NCBI GenBank assembly: GCA_032716605.1
Contig: CM064480.1
Span: 47,214,932 to 47,278,931 of the forward strand
Direction of reading: 5' to 3'
DNA: 64,000 nt
Source of the DNA: Paralithodes platypus
Lineage: Eukaryota; Arthropoda; Malacostraca; Decapoda; Lithodidae
This document shows positions 56,645 through 64,000 of the stretch, in pieces (position 1 is the stretch's first letter; the number at the start of each line of letters is the position of its first letter). The position numbers and the translations under genes were made by a program. Under the pieces are notes generated by a model. That model did not search any database. It saw only the letters and a list, made by a program, of their open reading frames with translations, and was not told where the DNA came from.

Positions 56645-57580
56645 TAGATACCTTACACGAATGGTCAGTAAATTGGCAGATGAAGTTTAACATTGACAAA
56701 TGCAAGGTATTAAAGATAGGGAAGATGCATACAAATGTTAAATATATACTAGCTAATATGGAATTAGAAAACTCAGACTGTGAGAAAGATCTGTGTGTGT
56801 TTGTTAGCAATGATTTGAAGCCTAGAAAACAATGTATAAGCGTTCGTAACAAGGCAAACAGGATTCTCGGGTTCATATCTAGGAGTGTGAGTAACAGAAC
56901 TGCTGATGTTATCTTAAAACTTTACTTGTCATTAGTGAGACCCCATATGGATTATGCTGTTCAATTTTAGTGTCCTTATTACAGAATGGACATATATTCA
57001 TTGGAGAGAGTACAACGTAGAATGACAACAATTATCCATAATATTAGAAATTTTCCGTATGAAGAAAGGTTGAAGAAATTAGGCTTACAATCGTTAGAGA
57101 GACGCAGAGTTAGAGGGGATATGATAGAGGTATTCAAGTGGGTTAGTGGGATTAATAAAGGGGACATGAAAAATGTACTAAAGTTCAGTGATAGCGAAAG
57201 AACTCGTACAAATGGTTTCAAATTAGATAAATTTCGTTTCAGAAAAGATATAGGCAAATATTGGTTTGGTAACAGAGTTGTAGATGGGTGCAATAGGCTA
57301 CCAAGTGATATAGTGGGATCAAGAACGATAGGGAGCTTTAAGATAAAATTAGATAGGCATATGGACGAGATGGGTTGGGTGAGAGGGGGCTCTACCAGGT
57401 GTGGGCCAATCGGCGCTCAGCAGACCCCCGTAATCTTGTGTTAATCCCTGACCATTTTGGTGGGGGCAGTACTCAAGGTATTAGTGATTTGGGCCTGTAA
57501 TTGGGGTTGGGTGTGACCGGGATCTGCCTTGTATGGGCCGATCGGCTTTTTGCAGACTCCCATTTTCTTATGTTCTTATG
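56645..57580 (+). pseudogene. LINE D2, second 3'-end copy
   Basis: Starts at the post-FADD segment (LHEWSVNWQMKFNIDKC), repeats D1 from 55716 on with a few per cent difference, keeps open frames of 114 and 152 codons, and ends with two TTCTTATG octamers (57565-57580). A separate 5'-truncated insertion into the tail of D1. Confidence 0.85.
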
Positions 57581-57599
57581 TCAAGCAACTTCATAGGAC

Positions 57600-57841
57600 T
57601 AGACTTCAGCCAATGACGTCACCATAAATAGTGCCAAAACAGTAGTGATGCACATCAGCGTTGGTTCAGACATCATTGACCCACCTCTCATCACCCTCTG
57701 ATCCAATCTTCTTCAGATAGTGAACAATTTCAAGCTCTCAGGAGTCATCATAGACAACATTCTAAATCGGAAACCCCACGTCAGTAGTGTTGTCAAAATT
57801 TGGAGTTACAAATTCTACATCATTCATCATCTTAAATCGCT

Positions 57842-57875
<34 letters not shown>

Positions 57876-58060
57876 AACCTCACATTTGTGTACAAGCTCT
57901 TCATTCTGCCCAAGCTCACTTATGCTTGCCCGGCATCGGCATCCTCAATAACAGCAACACACAAAAATCAACTTGAAAGAGTGAAGAAAAGCGTTTGCAA
58001 GGTAATTCTAGGGCTCTCATACACACTAGCAAGCACAGACAACCCACCCAAAACTTAGGT
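57600..58060 (+). pseudogene. LINE E reverse transcriptase fragment
   Basis: Post-catalytic part of another non-LTR RT: NNFKLSGVIIDNIL, WKPHV-like RKPHVSSVVK, VYKLFILPKLTYACPA, HKNQLERVKKSVCKVILG. An internal (CT)n at 57844-57874 expanded within the frame. Flanked by the D2 tail and a poly-C run. Confidence 0.7.
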
Positions 58061-58574
58061 GAAGGACTGATCACAAACCCAGAATCTGCCACCTACCCCC
58101 CCCCCCCCCCCCCCCACACACACACACATACAACAAGCCCCCTCTCCCAAGAGAGCTGTCAGACATTGCAATACGCTCACATCCGTTCGTGGAAGAACCG
58201 TGATTTATGAACATGTTTATGTAATGAGCGGAGTGTGGTGTTGAGGCATTATATTAACTGAACATAAAAATATCTTTCTTGGGGCCGGCAGATTCGTCAA
58301 GGTATACAGTTATTAGGTAAATGGCATGGAGAGTCTGTGGACAATTTTATGATTTACGTTAATTAATGATCCTGCAAAGGGAACAACAAGTACTATGGTA
58401 ACTCGTTGGGTAAAGACTGAACAGTTTCTCAGGGGTGGCAGGGCGTGTGTTTACTACTACACGAGTGGCATAGAGGGGGTCAAGGGCAAGCCGTGGTCCA
58501 GCGATCTTCTTGTCTTTCTTCTTGTGTTACAGGCCGTATACAGTATATTTGTATTTCCTCATTTATGTATTTTT
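58061..58574. other. Unannotated; poly-C and (CA)n at 58096-58130
   Basis: Simple repeats only. Nothing else recognised. Confidence 0.6.
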
Positions 58575-58843
58575 TTTTTTTTCCAGTTTCCTCCCTAGAC
58601 CTCCATCAAGCTTAAAAAAACACCTGCGTAAGACCCTCCTTCAAGACAAATTTGTACATTTTTCGATAGTTCATCTTGAAATATAACCTCGCTAACGCTC
58701 GCCAGGAAAAAATCGACACCTAAATGACACGAAAAGTCTTAATATTGACAAAGATATTGGGCGAAAGGTCTTAAAATCGCCAAACTAATGGAGTTAAACA
58801 TGAGGAAAAAGGGGGACCAGAAAAACGACCCATGGCCCCTTAA
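58575..58843 (+). mobile_element. Element X, copy 8
   Basis: Good body match (TTTCCTCCCTAGACCTCCAT at 58588, GCTCGCCAGGAAAAAATCGA near 58697). Right terminus CCCCTTAA at 58836-58843. The left end is degraded by a T run. Confidence 0.8.
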
Positions 58844-58911
58844 GAATACCTAGACTATTATTTCAGTCATACATATCCACATTTCGCCCTTCACACCGTA
58901 AGTTAGGCTTA

Positions 58912-59007
58912 CTTGTTTTACATTGTACTAATTATTTCTTTATGTATACTATGTAAATACTTGTTTTACATTGTACTAATTATTTCTTTATGTATACTAT
59001 GTAAATA
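58912..59007. repeat. 48-bp tandem duplication
   Basis: Two identical 48-bp units starting CTTGTTTTACATTGTACTAA, with a third start (CTTGTTTTAC) running into element M copy 3. Confidence 0.95.
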
Positions 59008-59012
59008 CTTGT

Positions 59013-59228
59013 TTTACCCCTTGTGTACCGGCGACGTTTTTTTTTTTTTTTTTTTATTCTGGCTACTACTAATCGATTTTATTGAGCTTAGGAAGGATTT
59101 CTAGCAAATTATATGGCTGCTCCCTCCTATCTCCATCAAGCTTTTTTACCTACCACAGATCCTTCCTAAGCTGCATAAAATCGTCTAACTATAGCTAGAC
59201 TACATTATAACAGACGTCGCTGGTACAG
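59013..59228. mobile_element. Element M, copy 3
   Basis: Left end TTTACCCCTTGTGTACCGG (TTAA mutated or altered), right end CGCTGGTACAG without the terminal AAGGGGTTAA. Arms are long inverted repeats: AATCGATTTTATTGAGCTTA pairs with TAAGCTGCATAAAATCGT. Joined at 59228 to an X fragment. Confidence 0.7.
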
Positions 59229-59395
59229 GCTCGGTATCGCACACCAGGTAAAATATAGGCACGTATAAGGCACGAAATTTGTTATTGCCAAACTAATGAG
59301 GCGATTGTCTTAAAAATCTCATAACTAATGGGGCTAAGCATGAGGTAGATTTCAGTACAGAAAATCCCCCGTCAAACATCTTTGGCTTTCCCCTT
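59229..59395 (+). mobile_element. Element X, copy 9, 3' half only
   Basis: Starts abruptly at GCTCGGTATCGC and is nearly identical to 62783-62950, including the extension AAATCCCCCGTCAAACATCT absent from other X copies. Confidence 0.75.
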
Positions 59396-59779
59396 AGTCA
59401 TAGTCATGTAATCAATTGTTCAGATACTGATAGATACTCTGAAATTGTCGCTATTACCTAACAATGAATATTTAAGATAATATTACTTTCTTCTAACAAG
59501 TCTTGGATAAGAGAATGAGGATCGAGAAGGAAAATTGTATGGAGAGAGAGAGATTGATATATATTTACATAGATACACTGGCCACACAGTTCTTACGAAC
59601 CCTGCGAGGTGGCCAGGAGTTAATCCTAGTAGAGATAGTAACCCTAAGAGAAAGTGGAAGGAAATCATAGCAAAGATGAAGGCTCTCTCCCCACCCTCCG
59701 GCAATTTTCCGTATATGAAAACAGTTACAAGTTTATTAAGTTATATAGTTATCTATATAGTTACCGGTATGTATTTTTT
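59396..59779. other. Unannotated DNA
   Basis: No feature recognised. Confidence 0.5.
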
Positions 59780-59912
59780 TAGTTATGCATATAAATAATT
59801 TAGTTATGCATATATTTAGTTATGTATATAATTTAGTTATGCATATATTTTTTTATGCATATATTTAGTTATGTATATAATTTAGTTATGTACTGTATAT
59901 ATTTAGTTATGT
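59780..59912. repeat. AT-rich tandem repeat, about 20-bp unit
   Basis: Imperfect units of the type TTTAGTTATGCATATA repeated about seven times. Confidence 0.8.
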
Positions 59913-60191
59913 ATTTATTCATTCATTCATCTTCTGTTTCTTCTTCGAAGTAGTAGTCAATCAATCAATCAAATTTATTTCGTAATCTAATATTACATAC
60001 TGTAGGTATAGATATTAGGACAGAGTCATAAATAATTTCATCACATTCATGTGACTTAAGACTTAATATACAAACATAGGTATGTATACAATACATCATC
60101 ATAGATACATAAATATTCATACACGCAAAATATTTAAGTATTTATATAAATTACATATTATATGCGTATGGGGTTCACTGGATTTCTACGT

Positions 60192-60193
60192 AT

Positions 60194-60255
<62 letters not shown>

Positions 60256-60306
60256 ATAGCAGTAATAGCATTATTATTATTATTATTATTAATATTATTA
60301 TTATTT
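60192..60306. repeat. (GTA)n and (TTA)n microsatellites
   Basis: GTA trinucleotides at 60192-60255, then TTA at about 60270-60306. The valine-rich open frame across it is an artefact. Confidence 0.96.
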
Positions 60307-60403
60307 GTATTATACTATAATATTTGTTTTATTATTTGGGCTTATTATTTTGTTTTCTATTTTCGAACAATGTAATTCTAGTACCCGCCCCCTCCAAAAG
60401 TAT

Positions 60404-60665
60404 ACAAACAAAAGGTTTCCCTACGCCTCCTTCAAGCTAGAAAACGCCCCCTAGATCCCTCTCCAAGCTAAATTTGTATTTCCTTTGGTAGGAGAATGTC
60501 CAGGGGACGCCGATTTTCCCTGAGCTGCAGGCTCACTATCGTTCGCCTATGGAGGATCGACAAATTAATTGGGTGAAATGTCTTATGATAGCCAAATTGA
60601 TGAAGTGAAGCGTGGTAAAATCGTCAAACTAATGGGGCAAAACAGTGATGGTCCAAAAAGACCGA
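60404..60665 (+). mobile_element. Element X, copy 10, diverged
   Basis: Landmarks present but mutated: TTTCCCTACGCCTCCTTCAA, CAGGCTCACTATCGTTCGCC, AAACTAATGGGGCAAAACAG. No TTAA termini. Confidence 0.6.
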
Positions 60666-61043
60666 CCCTGTTTTAGATAGCGTTAACTGGCCAATATCCT
60701 TTCTATGGAACCAAGCCTACCTATCATGTACAGGAAATTGAGGCTCGTGTGTTATCGATGAGTTTTTCCACAAAATATTAGAACCCAAGGCTATTCGAAT
60801 AAATATATATAAAATGTCGAGTACTAATATAGAACGTCTTCCTAAAATTGATTAATACATGTCCACCTTATTTAATCTTACATGCCATCAAGGAAATATA
60901 TTATTATTTTGAAAATGCCATTGACGTCTCTTTTTCCAAAATACTTAATTCTTAGATTCTCTTATGTTTTTCAATCATAGAATACTCAGTTTATCATTTC
61001 TGCTAGACTCATAATTTTCTCCTCATCAATGATAGTTTCAGTT
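60666..61043. other. Unannotated AT-rich DNA
   Basis: Nothing recognised. Confidence 0.5.
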
Positions 61044-61369
61044 TTAAGGATGTAGTGCTTATATTTTGGTCTAATTATTTGTTTATTTATATATATTCTA
61101 GTTTCCTCGCTAAACCTCTATCAAGCTTAGGAAAACACCCCATAGACCCCCTCTCAAGATATATTTTTACATTTTTTGGTAAAATATTTCCCGGTTCCTC
61201 CTAAAATTACAGGCTCGCTATCGCTCACTAGAGTAAAATCGACATCTAAATGGCTCAAAAGGTCTTTAAAGCACCAAACTAATGGAGCTAACGTCTTACA
61301 ATCTCAAAACTATTGGGGCTAAGAATGAACGAGAAGGGGTAAAACAAAAACAAATTACCTGCCCCTTAA
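61044..61369 (+). mobile_element. Element X, copy 11, both TTAA termini intact (326 bp)
   Basis: TTAA at 61044-61047 (TTAAGGATGTAGTG) and 61366-61369 (GCCCCTTAA) bound a complete copy, which defines the family as a short non-autonomous element inserted at TTAA. The terminal inverted repeat is short (TTAAGG(GG) against CCCCTTAA). The central GGCTCGCTATCGCTCACTAG block is the most conserved part across copies. Confidence 0.85.
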
Positions 61370-61676
61370 GTATCTAGACGGTGCGTTGTCTTGAGGATAC
61401 TTCCGAAAGACTAAGGACATTAATGAAACTTTTGACTGAAAATGGTCAATATGTACAAGTTGCACCACAATATTTTTGTGTCTGTACTATTTTTGTGTGC
61501 GTGTCATTTGTTTGTTTTTCTATTAGTGATTTACACTGGAAATATACACTTTCCCATTATCCAAGAAGCGGTAAGGATGTAGTATATCCGGGCGTATTGC
61601 CCACTTTGTTTATACTACTTGTACGCTCGCGATCACGTTCCTGTCTACATTGACTGACGTGGGATACAATACTGAC

Positions 61677-61816
61677 TTAGGGCCATTTAATTAAACCATG
61701 GTAAGAGCTTTCGCTACGACCTTTCCCGACCAGATTGATCCTTATACAGATAAGCGATAAGGGTCAATCTGGTCGGGAAAGCTCTTACCATGGATTAATA
61801 AAATGTCCCTTATTGT
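61677..61816. mobile_element. Small foldback element
   Basis: CCATGGTAAGAGCTTTC and CCGACCAGATTGATCCTTAT are mirrored by ATAAGGGTCAATCTGGTCGG and AAAGCTCTTACCATGG, with an 11-base loop near 61751. Looser complementarity extends outward through AGGGCCATTT and AAATGTCCCT. A transcript would form a long hairpin. Confidence 0.75.
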
Positions 61817-62654
61817 CATCATCATATACTGTATATTGCCAACAGGGGGCAAGTAACAGGAAAAATACATTGATTAATGGCGACGTACTGATCGGTAGAA
61901 TTGGGCAAAATGTTGAGTTCTGTAATGACGCATACAATTATCCAGAAATTTAAACCTACCGGTATATGAATAAGTTGGACAAATTATGAATTATCACATG
62001 CCATTGAAAGTAAAAACAAATTTCTACTGAGGTGCGACTCGTACATATTGTCCCTAAGAACTTGAACCCGGTCAGTTTCTTAAAGAATATAAATTTATTT
62101 TCCAATACTTCGTTTGAGATTCACTATGCCAGTGTCACACGAGCGCTTTTCCCGTCATTTTTGATGAGCAAGTATTTTCTCCCATTATTTCGGGGTTCTG
62201 TTTCATTGGTATCTGAAAGTAGACTGAGTAGATTGTGTTAGTTGGCTGAATTCTGGCAAAACTCAAATTTCGAAGATGCCAGACCATAATTGCCCTAGAA
62301 AATTGCTCAAATGCGCTCGTGTGACACTGCCTTTAGGTAAAAGAATATTGCCTTTGGGATGAATTAAATACGACGAAGCATTTAACGAGAAAGCTTTGTC
62401 ATATAGTCAAAGTTTTCGAGACACGTAGGTTCATATTGCACTTAGGATGAATTGAATCGAACGAAGCACTTAACTAGATGGCTGGTTCGTTGTGTCAAAG
62501 TTTCCGAGACCAGTAAGTTCATTGAGTAACCTACGCCTAACCACTGCCCAGATAAGTCCGTCATATACCAGATTACCAGCTAGCAGAGGCGCGGTGGGGT
62601 TGGTCGGGGGCTTTACGGAGATATAATGTATGCATACAAACATTTATGTATTAT
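61817..62654. other. Unannotated DNA with an inverted ACGAGCGC motif
   Basis: AGTGTCACACGAGCGCTTTT at 62131 and GCGCTCGTGTGACACTGCCT at 62313 are inverted across about 160 bp. They could be the ends of a further small inverted-repeat element. No gene. Confidence 0.45.
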
Positions 62655-62965
62655 ACATTTAGTGTTCTCCCTAGACCTGCGTCAACCTTAATAAAATAGC
62701 CCTAAGACTGCCCTTAAAGAAAATTTTGTGAATTTGTCGGTAGAAAATGTTAAGGACAAAGGCCAGTTCCTCCTATTTTGCAGGCTCAGTATCTCACACC
62801 AGGTAAAATATAGACACGTATAAGGCACGAAACCTGTTATTGCCAAACTAATGAGGCGATTGTCTTAAAAATCTCATAACTAATGGGGCTAAGCATGAGG
62901 TAGATTTCAGTACAGAAAATCCCCCGTCAAACATCTTTGGCTTTCCCCTTTGTATTGGGAAGTTT
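62655..62965 (+). mobile_element. Element X, copy 12
   Basis: Starts TGTTCTCCCTAGACCTGCGT and carries the same unusual 3' extension as copy 9. The middle has GGCTCAGTATCTCACACCAG. Terminal TTAA not preserved. Confidence 0.7.
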
Positions 62966-63628
62966 ATACACTTTTCCGCAAACGAAGACTGTTTTGCTAG
63001 TATCTTACCTAATACTAGGCTATACTAATAGTTTATTGGGTTTCGGAAAGTCATCTCAGAATGAAAGTTTAATTCTAGATTAACCTTTTCATTCCCATGA
63101 TTAATTATAGATTTTTCTTAATACCAATACATTATTGCATTTGTTGACACCTTGCCTATTGTTTAATTGTTGTTTAATAATTAATGGTTGGAAGTTTTAT
63201 TTTCATTAATACAGTATAAGAAACTTTATTTTCGGATAGGAAATCTTTGAAAATATGCGCTCACTAAAGATATGAGTTGTGGATTTATTGTGTTTTATAA
63301 ATTGTAAGAGTATTTTAAATTAAATTAAAATTATATAAGCAATGTTGCGTCCTAAACAAATTAGTTATTAAAATAGTTTGACAGTGTGTTTATAGTTCAG
63401 TTTAATTGTTGCTCAAGGAAAAGCATGCCTTGTCGTCGGCTTTCCCCTCGGTCTTGGTTCTTCTCATCCGGCCACCGGTACCACAAGGGATGCGACAGCT
63501 TGCAGCAGACTAGCTGTTACCGCGGGCTTGTGAAGTTGTCATTCGTGTTTGCGATGTTTCCGTTCTGGCGACGTCACACTGTTAATTTCCCTTTAATTTG
63601 TATTTCCTTTTATCTTTTTCAGTCTTAT
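62966..63628. other. Unannotated DNA
   Basis: AT-rich to about 63380, then a GC-richer patch at 63420-63590. No convincing reading frame. Confidence 0.45.
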
Positions 63629-63990
63629 TCACCAGTACTTATATAGTGCCACTTTAACTTTTTCCAAAAGTTCTGGATTGAAGCGCAGTTCCCCTATAAT
63701 ATCTTGTTTGTTTTCTATGTATGGCTGCTGTAGGGGTTTGATTTTCCTCCTTTCTTCACTATAATTACGACAGGAGTTTCCTCTTCGTTGTAAGTGTAGC
63801 ACTAGTATTTTCACCTTGGAACCTTTTCTTTTCATTCAAATTATGTGTTAGTTCGGCACGTGTACATGGACACTTCCTATATGGTTCTACACTTGTCTTT
63901 TCTGCCATTTCTATTTTCAAATTTTCTGTATCAAGTATGTTCCTTATTTTCTTGAGTTCCTCTTTTATCATTTTCTTTATTTCACTATGC
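63629..63990 (-). pseudogene. Lysine/glutamate-rich coding fragment, unknown, one frameshift
   Basis: Two overlapping minus-strand frames read as one protein if a frameshift in the overlap (63765-63835) is bridged. The first begins HSEIKKMIKEELKKIRNIL and continues EKTSVEPYRKCPCTRAEL; the second ends GELRFNPELLEKVKVALYKYW. The N-terminal part is predicted coiled coil by composition. I do not recognise the family. It could be a transposon-borne or host fragment and may continue beyond the window edge. Confidence 0.3.
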
Positions 63991-64000
63991 TTGAGATATT

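Overview
This is non-coding, repeat-dominated nuclear DNA from an animal. Dense (TA)n, (CT)n, (CA)n and (TTA)n arrays, CR1-like and RTE-like LINEs, tRNA-derived SINEs and TTAA-bounded short elements suggest an arthropod, most plausibly a decapod crustacean. That placement is inference; no marker gene is present. A 100-N run (6685-6784) shows this is a scaffold from an assembly. I find no convincing host protein gene, only two weak candidates: possible exons at 32932-33688 and a lysine-rich reading frame at 63629-63990.

Layout. 1-1665: microsatellites and a tRNA-like SINE. 1666-6684: 5' part of a Ty3/gypsy-like LTR retrotransposon (1.9-kb LTR, primer-binding site, gag with CCHC knuckle, aspartic protease), broken by two in-frame stops and ending at the gap. 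6785-10070: short TTAA-bounded elements, an inverted-repeat element and a SINE pair. 10070-13033: minus-strand LINE copy J1. 13034-17415: CR1-like LINE B, hit twice by the same 488-bp TTAA-bounded element. 18399-19282: three tandem copies of a foldback element. 20065-22247: a large inverted duplication of a LINE fragment. 24366-25815: LINE C relic. 26156-27081: RTE relic. 27217-31249: SINE, X copies, a decayed reading frame and the 1.7-kb TTAA-ended element Z. 32-34 kb: CAC-rich low-complexity DNA and a SINE. 36.3-45.1 kb: a nested stack, with a LINE C relic split by an LTR flanked by ACTA on both sides, and that LTR split in turn by the intact 992-codon LINE J2. 47.3-49.8 kb: inverted-repeat elements Y, element W and an RTE fragment. 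50.7-52.2 kb: two RTE fragments head to head. 52.7-53.9 kb: C-rich degenerate tandem array. 54.2-58.1 kb: CR1-like LINE D copies with octamer tails and a LINE E fragment. 58.5-63 kb: more X and M elements.

How the parts relate. Almost everything is mobile DNA at different stages of decay, and insertions can be ordered by what interrupts what. J2 is the only long intact reading frame and is close to broken copy J1. At least four, possibly five, short or non-autonomous families (X, M, A, possibly W and Z) end in TTAA, the target used by piggyBac-type transposases. No such transposase is visible here, so they would have to be mobilised in trans.
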